Position numbers and translations under genes: made by a program. Below are positions 1-10,010 of a stretch of 40,560 bases of DNA, piece by piece. Numbering within the stretch: position 1 is the stretch's first letter; every line of letters starts with the position of its first letter. The notes under the pieces are model-generated. The model was not told the DNA's origin. It saw only the letters and a list, made by a program, of their open reading frames with translations, and did not search any database. Source of the DNA: Sulfurihydrogenibium sp. GTDB taxonomy: Bacteria > Aquificota > Aquificia > Aquificales > Hydrogenothermaceae. The DNA lies in contig PNIU01000008.1 in the NCBI GenBank assembly GCA_002878035.1, positions 1-40,560 on the forward strand, in the 5' to 3' direction.

Positions 1-11
1 AAGTAATATCT

Positions 12-35
12 AAAGGGGGCATACCAGCCCCCTTT
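12..35 (+). terminator. Probable rho-independent terminator of a gene upstream of the window
   Basis: Perfect 9-bp stem AAAGGGGGC (12-20) / GCCCCCTTT (27-35), 6-nt loop ATACCA, followed by T-rich tttctattatttattt. Confidence 0.75.
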
Positions 36-214
36 CTATTATTTATTTATCTTAAAATCTCTTAAATCTTATAATTCTAAAATAGAATCAATTTTAAATA
101 GATTCCTTCATACAATCTTCAAAATCAAAAAGTGGTAAAAAAACTCTCCAGTTTTTCTGAAAGTTTAGAAATTTTTTTGATTATTTAGATTTATTTATTA
201 TTTAATCAGATGAG

Positions 215-302
215 CGGAGGAGGAGGGATTCGAACCCCCGGAGGGCTGTCAACCCTCAAGTGATTTCAAATCACCCGCTTTCGGCCACTCAGCCACTCCT
301 CC
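215..302 (-). tRNA. tRNA-Ser (anticodon UGA)
   Basis: Minus strand GGAGGAG...CTCCTCC acceptor stem with G discriminator, D-arm TGGCTGAGTGGCCGAAAGCG, anticodon loop TTTGAAA (TGA), long variable arm, T-arm GGGGGTTCGAATCCC. Confidence 0.95.
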
Positions 303-315
303 GTAACAACTTAAT

Positions 316-344
316 AATATACACCAGAACAACCAAAAATTCAA
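316..344 (-). promoter_or_regulatory. Sigma70-like promoter for tRNA-Ser
   Basis: Minus strand TTGAAT (339-344) - 17 nt - TATATT (316-321), just upstream of the tRNA 5' end at 302. Confidence 0.6.
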
Positions 345-381
345 GTATAATATTAAAAACCTTTTTCTGTAAGGAGTCAAT

Positions 382-681
382 ATGCTTGGAGAAACAATTT
401 TAAAATACTGGAAGATTATCCTTGGAGTTGGTATTGTTATGGCAGTTGGAGGACTGTTTTTACAGTCTTCATCGTTAGTGTTTGGGAAAATAGTCGAATT
501 TTTTGGTTTTTCTCTAATAGCGATAGTTGCTTACGTCCTTGGTTATAAAAATGCTTCCGATGAAGCAGAAAAACAAATAAAAGCCGAACTTGAAAAACTT
601 GCAAAACAAGACATCAGATACAAATTTGCAGCAGATAGAGCAATCAAAAATCTAAAAGCACCTTTAAGTGGAAAAAAATAA
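382..681 (+). CDS. Small membrane protein (about 2 predicted TM segments), unknown function
   Basis: ORF with ribosome-binding site aaggag upstream; hydrophobic N-terminal half and charged C-terminal helix. Confidence 0.7.
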   Translation: MLGETILKYWKIILGVGIVMAVGGLFLQSSSLVFGKIVEFFGFSLIAIVAYVLGYKNASDEAEKQIKAELEKLAKQDIRYKFAADRAIKNLKAPLSGKK

Positions 682-698
682 CAACGGGAGAATAAAAG

Positions 699-2147
699 AT
701 GGAGTCTATGGTAATGTTGGAAAAAGAGTTTGACGTTGTGATAGGTTTAGAAACACACGTACAGATGAATACAAATACAAAAATGTTCTGTGGCTGTAAA
801 GTGGAGTTTGGAGCACCACCAAACACAAACGTATGTCCAGTTTGTCTTGCTCATCCGGGAACATTGCCTGTTATAAACAAAAAAGCCGTAGAATACGCAG
901 TAAAAGCAGCTTTAGCTCTAAACTGTAAGATTCATAACCTTTCCATAATGGCAAGGAAAAACTACTTTTATCCAGACTTACCAAAAGGATACCAAATATC
1001 ACAGTATGACAAACCTTTAGCTACAGACGGATATGTAGAGATAAAAGTAGGAGACTCTTTTAAAAAGATAAGAATACACAGATTACACATAGAGGAAGAT
1101 GCAGGAAAAACTATACACGAAGGAAGCTACTCTTACGTTGATTTAAACAGAGCTGGAACTCCACTGATGGAAATAGTCACCGAACCAGATATATCATCTC
1201 CAGAAGAGGCAAGGAAATACTTAGAAAAACTAAGAAACATAATGAGGTATATAGGCGTTTCTGAAGCCGATATGGAAAAAGGACAGTTAAGATGTGATGT
1301 AAACATATCTCTAAAACCAAAAGGAAGTGATAAGTTAGGAACAAAGGTAGAGTTAAAGAACATAAACTCTTTTAGATTCATAGTTAAAGCAATAGAGTAT
1401 GAAATAGAAAGACAGTCTAAATTATTGAAAAAAGGAGAAAAAATAATTCAAGAGACCAGACTGTTTGACCCAGAATCAGGAAAAACTTACACAATGAGGA
1501 CAAAAGAAGAAGCCCATGACTACAGATACTTCCCAGACCCAGATTTACTACCGATAGTCTTAAAAGACCAAGATATAGAAAACATAAAAAAATCTCTTCC
1601 AGAACTTCCAGACCAAAAATACCACAGATACGTAGAAACGTTAAACCTACCACCTTACGATGCGGAAGTTTTAACATCCGACAAAAACCTCGCAATTTAC
1701 TTTGAACAGGTAATAAGCATATTCCCACAAAATCCAAAAATAGTATCAAACTGGATACTAAACGAACTACTTGGCAAGTTAAACGATAAAGGAATAGATA
1801 TAGAAAACTCACCGATAACACCACAAAGTTTTGCAGAATTAATATCTTTGATAGTTGATGGAACAATCTCAGGTAAGATAGCAAAAGAAGTTTTCGATAT
1901 AGCCTTTGAAACAGGAAAATCTCCAAAACAGATAGTTGAGGAAAAAGGTTTAAAACAAATATCAAACGAAGACGAGATAAGAAACATCGTCAAATCAGTT
2001 TTAGAAAAACATCCTGCAGAAGTAGAAAAGTATAAATCTGGAAACGAAAAGATACTTGGATTTTTGGTAGGTCAAGTTATGAAAGAAACAAAAGGAAAAG
2101 CCAACCCACAACTTGTAAACAAAATACTGAGAGAGGAGCTTGCATGA
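699..2147 (+). CDS. gatB: Aspartyl/glutamyl-tRNA(Asn/Gln) amidotransferase subunit B
   Basis: [44 protein letters not shown] motifs. Confidence 0.97.
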   Translation: MESMVMLEKEFDVVIGLETHVQMNTNTKMFCGCKVEFGAPPNTNVCPVCLAHPGTLPVINKKAVEYAVKAALALNCKIHNLSIMARKNYFYPDLPKGYQISQYDKPLATDGYVEIKVGDSFKKIRIHRLHIEEDAGKTIHEGSYSYVDLNRAGTPLMEIVTEPDISSPEEARKYLEKLRNIMRYIGVSEADMEKGQLRCDVNISLKPKGSDKLGTKVELKNINSFRFIVKAIEYEIERQSKLLKKGEKIIQETRLFDPESGKTYTMRTKEEAHDYRYFPDPDLLPIVLKDQDIENIKKSLPELPDQKYHRYVETLNLPPYDAEVLTSDKNLAIYFEQVISIFPQNPKIVSNWILNELLGKLNDKGIDIENSPITPQSFAELISLIVDGTISGKIAKEVFDIAFETGKSPKQIVEEKGLKQISNEDEIRNIVKSVLEKHPAEVEKYKSGNEKILGFLVGQVMKETKGKANPQLVNKILREELA

Positions 2148-3454
2148 TAAAAAGGTATACCAGAGAGAAAATGGGCTACATCTGGAGTGAAAAAAACAAA
2201 TACCAAAAATGGCTTGACGTAGAGATAGCAGTATGTAAAGCTTGGAATAAACTTGGTAAAATCCCAGACGATGCATTGAAAGAAATAATAGAAAAAACAC
2301 ATATAGATGATAAAACCGTAGAAAGAATAAACGAACTTGACAAAGTTTATAACCACGACGTTTTAGCTTTCGTAACTGCCATAGCAGAACAAGTTGGAGA
2401 AAACGGTAGGTATATACACCTTGGATTAACCTCGTCAGATGTTATTGATACAGCTTTAGCCCTCGTAATGAGAGAATCAATAGACCTTCTTATAGAAAGT
2501 GTAGATGAACTTTTAGAGATTTTAAAAGAAAAAGCATTCCAATACAAAGATACCGTAATGATGGGAAGAACTCACGGAGTCCATGCAGAACCTATGGTTT
2601 TTGGACTTAAGTTTGCACTTTGGTATGAAGAGTTTAAAAGAAACAAGAAAAGATTAGAAAATGCTAAAGAAGCCGTCTCCGTAGGAACAATATCTGGAGC
2701 AGTTGGAACATACTCAAACATACCACCACAACTGGAAGAGATAACTTTAAAAGAGTTAAACCTAAAACCAGAACCTGTTGCAAACCAAGTAATACAGAGA
2801 GACAGACATGCAGAATTTATGACAGCAATGGCAATAACTGCTTCTTCCTTAGAGAAGATAGCCGTTGAGATAAGACATCTGCAGAGAACAGAAGTTTTGG
2901 AAGCCCAAGAACCATTTAAAAAAGGTCAAAGAGGGTCTTCCGCTATGCCCCATAAAAAGAACCCTATAACCTGCGAAAGGATTACAGGTTTAGCAAGAGT
3001 AATAAGAGCAAACGCTATTCCTGCTATGGAAAACATAGCTTTATGGCACGAAAGAGACATATCACACTCTTCCGTTGAAAGAGTGATAATGCCAGATAGT
3101 GCAATCGCTCTGGATTACATTCTTCACCTGACAAAAAACGTGTTAAAAGACTTAGTAGTCTATCCAGAAAATATGAAGAAAAACATGGATAAATCAAAAG
3201 GCTTATACTTCTCTTCAAAAGTCTTAGTAGCACTTGTTGAAAAAGGACTATCCAGAGACCAAGCTTACGACATAGTTCAAAGAAACGCTATGAAATCTTG
3301 GGACACAGAAGGATTAATGTTTAAAGATGCTTTACTATCAGACCCAGAAGTAACCTCTTACTTGACAAAAGAAGAATTAGACAAAATTTTTAACGTTGAT
3401 GAATTTTTAAAAAATATTCCATACATATACGAGAGAGTTTTCGGTAAATTTTAG
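2144..3454 (+). CDS. purB: Adenylosuccinate lyase
   Basis: [32 protein letters not shown] signature; 4-nt overlap with gatB. Confidence 0.97.
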   Translation: MIKRYTREKMGYIWSEKNKYQKWLDVEIAVCKAWNKLGKIPDDALKEIIEKTHIDDKTVERINELDKVYNHDVLAFVTAIAEQVGENGRYIHLGLTSSDVIDTALALVMRESIDLLIESVDELLEILKEKAFQYKDTVMMGRTHGVHAEPMVFGLKFALWYEEFKRNKKRLENAKEAVSVGTISGAVGTYSNIPPQLEEITLKELNLKPEPVANQVIQRDRHAEFMTAMAITASSLEKIAVEIRHLQRTEVLEAQEPFKKGQRGSSAMPHKKNPITCERITGLARVIRANAIPAMENIALWHERDISHSSVERVIMPDSAIALDYILHLTKNVLKDLVVYPENMKKNMDKSKGLYFSSKVLVALVEKGLSRDQAYDIVQRNAMKSWDTEGLMFKDALLSDPEVTSYLTKEELDKIFNVDEFLKNIPYIYERVFGKF

Positions 3455-3468
3455 TTAGAGGTAAAAGA

Positions 3469-4782
3469 ATGAAATACTATATAAGGACTTTTGGTTGCCA
3501 AATGAACGTAAACGACTCTGAAAAAATGGCAGGAATACTTAAAACACTTGGCTACGAACCTGCCGAAGATTGGAGAGAAGCGGACGTTATACTCGTTAAC
3601 ACATGTTCCGTAAGAGAAAAACCAGACCAAAAAGTTTTATCAACCTTAGGAGAGTTTAAAAAAATAAAAAAAGAAAAACCAAACGCAGTAATCGGAGTAT
3701 GTGGTTGCTTAGCCCAAAGGGCAGGTTACGAAATACTCCAGAAAGCACCTTTTATAGATATGGTTTTTGGAACCACAAACATACACCACTTACCAAAACT
3801 GTTAGAAGAAGCCAAATCTGGAAACAAAGCAGTTGAGATATTAGAAGAGATAGACGAAAATGAAAACCTTTTAGACCAGTTTCCTACAGTAAGAGAAAAT
3901 AAATATACAGCATTTGTAACGGTTATAAGAGGATGTGATAAAAAATGCACCTACTGTATAGTCCCTACAACCAGAGGAAGAGAAAGAAGCCGTAGAATAG
4001 GAGATATACTTAGAGAAGTTCAATACTTAGTGGAAGACGGCGTTAAAGAGATACACCTGATAGGTCAAAACGTTACGGCTTACGGTAAAGACCTTGGAGA
4101 TGTAAAGTTCTGGGAACTTTTAAAAGCCGTTTCTGAAGTGGAAGGAGTAGAAAGGATAAGATTTACAACAGGCCATCCACGAGATTTAGACGAAGACACC
4201 ATAAAAGCCATGGCAGATATTCCGCAAGTGTGTGAAGCACTACACCTTCCAATCCAAGCAGGTTCAGACAGAATACTACAAGCTATGGACAGAGGTTACA
4301 CACAGAAAGAGTATCTTTACAAAATAGAACTTCTCAAAAAATACATTCCAGACATCGCTCTATCAACAGATATCATAGTTGGTTTCCCCGGAGAGACATA
4401 CGAAGATTACTTAGAAACGGTAAAAGTGATAAAAGAAGTAGAATACGACCAAGTGTTTGCATTTAAATACTCACCAAGACCCGGAACTCCAGCGGCAAAC
4501 CTTCCTATGACCGAAAACCCAGAAACCATATCAAAATGGTTAAACGACTTGATAAACATACAAAAAGACATAACTTTTAAAAAGAATTTACAATACGAAG
4601 GAAAAACAGTAGAAGTTCTTATAGAAGAGATAAACGAAGAAGGAAAGTTAACCGGAAGAACAAGAACGAATAAATTAGTGCACGTAGAAGGTCCAGAAGA
4701 ATACGTAGGAAAAATTGTAAACGTAACGATAGATAAAGTAAATAGATTTTCATTGGAAGGAAAAATAAACGGAGGCTTTTAA
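3469..4782 (+). CDS. miaB: tRNA-2-methylthio-N6-dimethylallyladenosine synthase
   Basis: FGCQMNVNDSE, radical-SAM RGCDKKCTYCIVPTTRGRERSR, C-terminal TRAM-like region. Confidence 0.96.
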   Translation: MKYYIRTFGCQMNVNDSEKMAGILKTLGYEPAEDWREADVILVNTCSVREKPDQKVLSTLGEFKKIKKEKPNAVIGVCGCLAQRAGYEILQKAPFIDMVFGTTNIHHLPKLLEEAKSGNKAVEILEEIDENENLLDQFPTVRENKYTAFVTVIRGCDKKCTYCIVPTTRGRERSRRIGDILREVQYLVEDGVKEIHLIGQNVTAYGKDLGDVKFWELLKAVSEVEGVERIRFTTGHPRDLDEDTIKAMADIPQVCEALHLPIQAGSDRILQAMDRGYTQKEYLYKIELLKKYIPDIALSTDIIVGFPGETYEDYLETVKVIKEVEYDQVFAFKYSPRPGTPAANLPMTENPETISKWLNDLINIQKDITFKKNLQYEGKTVEVLIEEINEEGKLTGRTRTNKLVHVEGPEEYVGKIVNVTIDKVNRFSLEGKINGGF

Positions 4783-4783
4783 A

Positions 4784-5272
4784 ATGATGATAGAAATGGA
4801 CGTTCAAGGAATAACATTAGACCCATTTTCTAACATGCCAGTATTAGTTTTAAAAGGAAAAGAAACGGACGATATTCTTACAATCTGGATAGGTGTTTTC
4901 GAAGCCAACTCTATAGCTATGCACTTAGAATGTATGACTTATCCGAGGCCTTTAACATACGACCTAATAGGAAACATAATAGAGTCTCTATCTTCTACAG
5001 TAGAAAAAATTTACATTCACTCCTTAAAAGATAACACTTACTACGCATCTATTATACTAAGAGACTCTAACGGAAACGAGATAGAAGTAGACGCAAGACC
5101 AAGCGATGCAGTAAACATAGCTTTAAGGTCTGGATGTCCAATATTTGTATCAACAGAAGTTTTAGATAAAGTGAAAAATTCGAACGGCTCAGGCTTAATA
5201 GATAAAGAAGAGATAAAAGAGTGGCTTGAGTCTCTAAAACCAGAAGATTTTGAAAAGAATATAGAATTTTAA
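4784..5272 (+). CDS. Bifunctional nuclease family (DUF151) protein
   Basis: [26 protein letters not shown]...; [16 protein letters not shown] motif. Confidence 0.88.
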   Translation: MMIEMDVQGITLDPFSNMPVLVLKGKETDDILTIWIGVFEANSIAMHLECMTYPRPLTYDLIGNIIESLSSTVEKIYIHSLKDNTYYASIILRDSNGNEIEVDARPSDAVNIALRSGCPIFVSTEVLDKVKNSNGSGLIDKEEIKEWLESLKPEDFEKNIEF

Positions 5273-6201
5273 AATTTTAATACAATAGCTCCCCAAGTTA
5301 AACCGGCACCAAAGGCTGTAAGTAATATATAATCTCCTCTGTTTATTTTTCCTTCTTTGTAAGCCTCATACATAGCTATAGGTATAGAGGCTGCGCTTGT
5401 GTTTCCATACTTTTGTATGTTTATGTAAACCTTATCTCTATCTACCTCTAACTTTTCAGCCAACGCATCTATTATCCTTACGTTTGCCTGATGTGGAATT
5501 ATCAACTTAATATCTTCCTTGGTTATACCTGCCTTTGCTAAGGCTTTGTTGCAAACCTGCTCCATAGACTTTATAGCAAGCTTAAAAGTTTCTCTACCTT
5601 GCATTCTTAACTTTTCTCCAACCTGACAGTGAAGTAGCTGCCAATGGGAACCATCAGATTTCATAACTGTTGAAAGTATGTCGCTATCATCATTAGATTT
5701 AGATAAAACAACGGCTCCAGCTCCATCACCAAACAGAACAGCCGTTGACCTATCAGACCAGTCTATTATCTTAGAGAAAACCTCACTTCCTACAAGCAAA
5801 ACGTTGTTAGCTTTCCCAGATTTTATAAAACTGTCCGCTATAGTTAAGCCATAAATAAAACCACTGCAAGCGGCTGAAAAATCAAAAGCCATAGGATTTT
5901 TACACCCAAGTTTATCGGATAAAAAGCATGCAGTAGAAGGAAATATCATATCAGGTGTAGATGTTGCAACTAAAACCAAATCAATGTCTTTTGGATGTAT
6001 GCCTGCCATATCCAAAGCTTCTTTTGATGCATTTAAAGCCAAATCACTGGCCTTTACCCACTCATCTGCAATATGTCTTTCTTTTATACCAGTTCTTGTT
6101 GTAATCCACTCGTCGGAAGTATCTAAGATTTTCTCTAAGTCTTGGTTTGTTAAGACTCTTTCGGGAACGAACATACCTATACCTGTTATCTTACTGCCCA
6201 T
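5269..6201 (-). CDS. fabH: 3-oxoacyl-[ACP] synthase III
   Basis: [39 protein letters not shown] catalytic motifs. Confidence 0.97.
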   Translation of the reverse strand: MGSKITGIGMFVPERVLTNQDLEKILDTSDEWITTRTGIKERHIADEWVKASDLALNASKEALDMAGIHPKDIDLVLVATSTPDMIFPSTACFLSDKLGCKNPMAFDFSAACSGFIYGLTIADSFIKSGKANNVLLVGSEVFSKIIDWSDRSTAVLFGDGAGAVVLSKSNDDSDILSTVMKSDGSHWQLLHCQVGEKLRMQGRETFKLAIKSMEQVCNKALAKAGITKEDIKLIIPHQANVRIIDALAEKLEVDRDKVYINIQKYGNTSAASIPIAMYEAYKEGKINRGDYILLTAFGAGLTWGAIVLKF

Positions 6202-7258
6202 TTAACTCTCCAACCAGCTCTTCTTCTTTTCCTTTTCTAAGCTCTTCAGGAATGAGTAGGTTTATGTTGTCTAAAAGTTTTCTATTAAAGTCATGGTTAA
6301 CAAATTGGGACGCAAACTTTAAAGCATTTTTTATAGCTCTTTCATCAGCTCTACCGTGGGTTATTATGCAAGTTCCTTTTGTTCCTAAAAGGGGTGCTCC
6401 ACCATACTCTGCAAAATCAGCCTTTTTCTTAAACCGTTTCAAAGCAGGTAAAATCAAAGCAGCTCCAATTTTAGATATTAAACTTTTTTCTACCTCTTCC
6501 TTTATCATCTCAAGAATAATCATACCTAAACTTTCACTGGTTTTTAAAACAACGTTTCCAACAAAGCCATCACAAACGATAACATCAAAATCACCTGTGA
6601 ATATATCCCTACCTTCTGCGTTTCCTACAAAGTTAAGTTTGGTCATCTTCAAAAGAGGGTAAGTGTCCTTTACAAGTTCATTTCCTTTACCTTCCTCTTC
6701 ACCTATGCTTAAAATCCCAACTTTTGGATTATTGGAAGTCTGAAGTATTTCTTTTACGTAGGTATGACCCATTACGGCAAAGTAAAGAAGATGTCTTGGC
6801 CTACTGTCTACGTTTGCACCTACATCTATTAAAACTGTCCTGCTACCTTTCTTATTTGGAAATGCTACGGCTATACCCGGTCTTTCTATACCTTCAGCTG
6901 CTCCTATGATAAACTTTCCTACGCTCATAGCCGCACCTGTATTTCCGGCAGAAACAAAAGCAACTGCTCTGCCTTCCCTAACAAGCTTTCCGGCTATATG
7001 CATAGAAGAGTTTCTTTTTTTTCTTAAAGCTATAGAAGGAGCTTCATCCATCTGGATTACTTCTTGAGCATGGACTATTTCGATTGAAAGACCTTCTATA
7101 GATAGATTATTTTTCTTTATTTCTTCTTCGAGTATATCCTTATTACCTACGAGATAAACACCTATTTTGTTTTTGTTTTCTTTTACAAAATCTATTGCAC
7201 CTTTTATATTACAGAGAGGAGCGTAATCTCCTCCCATAGCGTCAAGGGCTATAAACAC
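6191..7258 (-). CDS. plsX: Phosphate acyltransferase PlsX (GTG start)
   Basis: [36 protein letters not shown] motifs; adjacent to fabH. Confidence 0.96.
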   Translation of the reverse strand: MFIALDAMGGDYAPLCNIKGAIDFVKENKNKIGVYLVGNKDILEEEIKKNNLSIEGLSIEIVHAQEVIQMDEAPSIALRKKRNSSMHIAGKLVREGRAVAFVSAGNTGAAMSVGKFIIGAAEGIERPGIAVAFPNKKGSRTVLIDVGANVDSRPRHLLYFAVMGHTYVKEILQTSNNPKVGILSIGEEEGKGNELVKDTYPLLKMTKLNFVGNAEGRDIFTGDFDVIVCDGFVGNVVLKTSESLGMIILEMIKEEVEKSLISKIGAALILPALKRFKKKADFAEYGGAPLLGTKGTCIITHGRADERAIKNALKFASQFVNHDFNRKLLDNINLLIPEELRKGKEEELVGELNGQ

Positions 7259-7435
7259 TTAGACAACCTCAATAACCTCTTTGTTTTTGTAGTATCCGCA
7301 GTGAGGACAAACTCTGTGAGGTGCTTTAGGTTGTCCACATTCAGGGCATAAAGACAACCCAGGCATAGATAACTTCCACTGAGCTCTTCTCATAGCAGTT
7401 TTAGCTTTTGATTTCTTCCTCTTTGGTACAGCCAT
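7259..7435 (-). CDS. rpmF: 50S ribosomal protein L32 (58 aa; absent from the supplied ORF track)
   Basis: Hand translation of minus strand: [60 protein letters not shown] aggagg upstream; located upstream of plsX. Confidence 0.95.
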   Translation of the reverse strand: MAVPKRKKSKAKTAMRRAQWKLSMPGLSLCPECGQPKAPHRVCPHCGYYKNKEVIEVV

Positions 7436-7482
7436 ATTTCATAACCTCCTTAATTCAAATTTAAAACAAATATTATATCAGA

Positions 7483-8007
7483 TTACTTTAGAAGTTTTTG
7501 AAGTTTTGAGAAAGGTGACTCTTTTCTTCTCATCTTAACTTCACAGTCGCAAGTCTCTTCGTTTTTATTTATACCACAGTAAGGACACAAACCCTTACAA
7601 TCCTCCTTACACAAGACTTTCATTGGAGTATTGACTATAATCTCTTCTCTCACAAACTCATTTAAATTAAATTTTTCCTCATCTTCCAGATACTCGGAGT
7701 AAAGGTCCTCTTCGGAAAGTTCTTGGTCTTTTGGAAGTTTTTTAGTTAAAAGCACACTTTCTGTAAAATCAAACTTCTTAGGAAACACAGTTAAACATCT
7801 ATCACAACTCATGTTTATAGTAGTGTTTAAAGATATAGTTATAACGTAGCCATCTTTATCTTTTAATAAATGTAAGTTTACCTCAACATCTTTATCTTCT
7901 ACGTAATAGTTTTCTGGCAAGTCTAAGTCTTTCATAGGTATTTTTAAACTAAGCTCTTTAAATGGCTCTCTTTTAAGCTCCTCTTTTAAATTTAGATATA
8001 TAATCAA
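7483..8007 (-). CDS. DUF177 / YceD-family protein
   Basis: CDRC and CKEDCKGLCPYCGINKNEETCDCE C-terminal Cys motif; upstream of rpmF as in many bacteria. Confidence 0.85.
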   Translation of the reverse strand: MIIYLNLKEELKREPFKELSLKIPMKDLDLPENYYVEDKDVEVNLHLLKDKDGYVITISLNTTINMSCDRCLTVFPKKFDFTESVLLTKKLPKDQELSEEDLYSEYLEDEEKFNLNEFVREEIIVNTPMKVLCKEDCKGLCPYCGINKNEETCDCEVKMRRKESPFSKLQKLLK

Positions 8008-8049
8008 TTTTAGATTCTCCTTTTAAAATTTTTGCTATAATATAATACA

Positions 8050-8589
8050 ATGATTTTAAACGACAAGACTATCAGAAAGTATATAAGTGAAGGTTTACTG
8101 ATAATAGACCCTTTAGACGAAATCCAGATACAGCCATCTTCCGTAGATTTAAGGTTAGGTTACGACTTTCTGGTTTATCCAGATGATATCGAAGTTTTAG
8201 ACGTAAGAGACCCTTACTTTTCAAACAGGTTAATCAGACAGGAAGCATCTTTAGACGGTTTTATCATTAAACCTAAGCAGTTTGTTTTAGCAACAACGAT
8301 AGAGTATATAAAACTTCCAGATTTTATAACAGCATTTGTAGAAGGTAGGTCTTCCCTTGGAAGGCTTGGACTCTTTATAGAAAATGCAGGATGGGTTGAT
8401 GCAGGCTTTGAAGGAACTATAACCTTAGAGTTTTACAACGCAAACTCTGTCCCGATAAAGATATATCCAGAGATGAGAATATGTCAGCTTGTTTTCGCAG
8501 AGATGAAAGAGAAAGCAGAAAAACCTTACAGAGGAAAATACCAAGGTCAAAGAGGCACTACAGGCTCTAAAATATTTTTAGATAAGTAA
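8050..8589 (+). CDS. dcd: dCTP deaminase
   Basis: IQPSSVDLRLG, VEGRSSLGRLGLFIENAGWVDAGFEGTITLEF motifs. Confidence 0.95.
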   Translation: MILNDKTIRKYISEGLLIIDPLDEIQIQPSSVDLRLGYDFLVYPDDIEVLDVRDPYFSNRLIRQEASLDGFIIKPKQFVLATTIEYIKLPDFITAFVEGRSSLGRLGLFIENAGWVDAGFEGTITLEFYNANSVPIKIYPEMRICQLVFAEMKEKAEKPYRGKYQGQRGTTGSKIFLDK

Positions 8590-8591
8590 AT

Positions 8592-10010
8592 CTAACTTCT
8601 AAACTCTTCTGGGTTTACACCATACTTTTTTAAGAGTTTTTGCAAGGACTGTCTTTCTATGTTGGCAAGTCTCGCTGCTTTTGATATATTACCCTTAGTA
8701 AAAGAAAGTAGATTTTTTAAATATCTTGTAGTAAAGTCTATATCGTTTAACTTTTTTGCCAAATTGTAGTCAAAAATCATAGCTTTAGAGTTATCCTGTC
8801 CAGATATGTACGAAGGTATACAGGTTACGTCTATATACTCCTTTTTAGCAAGGGCAAGTATACAGGCTTCTCTAACCACGTTCTGAAGTTGTCTTACGTT
8901 TCCTTCCCAATTGTAGTTTATAAGAAGTTGTAAAGCTTCTTCTGTAAAACCTTTAATGTCAGTAGAGTAGTTTTTGTTAAAATCTTCCAGAAAGTGGTAA
9001 GCTAAAAGTGGTATATCTTCTCTTCTTTCCCTTAAAGGTGGAATTTCTATTTTTAAACCTTCCAGTCTAAAGTAAAGGTCCTCTCTAAACTTTCCTTCTT
9101 TTACAAGTTGTTTTAAATCTTTGTTTGTTGCGGCTATAACCCTTACATCAACTTTTTTTGATACAGTATCTCCTATCCTTCTAACTTCTTTATCTTGTAA
9201 AAATCTTAAAAATTTTGCTTGAAGGTCAAGGGGAAGTTCAGATATTTCATCTAAGAACACAGTTCCACCATCAGCCATCTCAAGTATACCCGGTCTATCA
9301 CTTTCAGCACCAGTATAGACACCTTTCTTAGCTCCGAAAAATTCTGATTCCATAACATCTTTTGATATGGTTGCACAGTTGATAGGTAAAAATATACGAT
9401 TTTTCCTATTACTTAACTGATAGATAGCCTTTGCTATAAGCTCTTTACCTACTCCACTTTCTCCGTAGATTAAAACCGTAAAATCAAAACTGGCAATTTT
9501 CTTTATATACTCTTTTATTTCCTGCATAGTTGGATTTACTGTGATTATACTGTCTAAAACTGACGAACTTTTTATAGCATTTAGATAGTTTTTGTAGTAG
9601 ATAGCATTTTTCTTCATTCTTGCAACTTCTATGGCTTGGTCTATAGTGTCCCAAACACTCTCTTGGTTAAAGTCTATAGGTTTAGAAAGATAGTCAAACG
9701 CACCGTGTTTCATACAGTCCACGGCAGTTTCAACAGTTCCGTAAGCAGTCAAAACGATAAAACTGCTTGTTTGATTATACTTTCTAACTTCTTTTAAAAA
9801 CTGGTCTCCACTCATTTGAGGCATCTTAAGGTCAGATATGATTAAATCGTAGTCATTTTGTTTCACCAACTCTACAGCTTCCTTAGGATTGGAAGATATA
9901 TCAACTTTATAACCTTCGTCTTCCAAAATTTCTTTAAAAGATACCAAGATATCTTCTTCATCGTCTACGACAAGTATGTATCCTTTACTGTTCATTTTCC
10001 TCACCCTCAT
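8592..10010 (-). CDS. NtrC-type sigma54-dependent response regulator (start may be the internal ATG at 9995)
   Basis: Receiver DDEED..SDLKMPQMSG, AAA+ GESGVGKELIAKAI, GVYTGA loop, C-terminal Fis-type HTH. Confidence 0.95.
   Translation of the reverse strand: MRVRKMNSKGYILVVDDEEDILVSFKEILEDEGYKVDISSNPKEAVELVKQNDYDLIISDLKMPQMSGDQFLKEVRKYNQTSSFIVLTAYGTVETAVDCMKHGAFDYLSKPIDFNQESVWDTIDQAIEVARMKKNAIYYKNYLNAIKSSSVLDSIITVNPTMQEIKEYIKKIASFDFTVLIYGESGVGKELIAKAIYQLSNRKNRIFLPINCATISKDVMESEFFGAKKGVYTGAESDRPGILEMADGGTVFLDEISELPLDLQAKFLRFLQDKEVRRIGDTVSKKVDVRVIAATNKDLKQLVKEGKFREDLYFRLEGLKIEIPPLRERREDIPLLAYHFLEDFNKNYSTDIKGFTEEALQLLINYNWEGNVRQLQNVVREACILALAKKEYIDVTCIPSYISGQDNSKAMIFDYNLAKKLNDIDFTTRYLKNLLSFTKGNISKAARLANIERQSLQKLLKKYGVNPEEFRS

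Noticed and set aside
139-156. AAAAACT-CTCC-AGTTTTT hairpin downstream of tRNA-Ser
   Set aside because: A/T-only stem apart from one G/C pair; could be a weak terminator but cannot be separated from AT-rich background
1417-1965. 182-aa ORF antisense to gatB
   Set aside because: Leu/Phe-rich translation with no domain features, expected shadow of Lys/Glu-rich codons on the opposite strand of a clear gatB
6147-6662. 171-aa ORF antisense to plsX/fabH
   Set aside because: Low-complexity Ser/Phe/Leu translation opposite two well-supported genes
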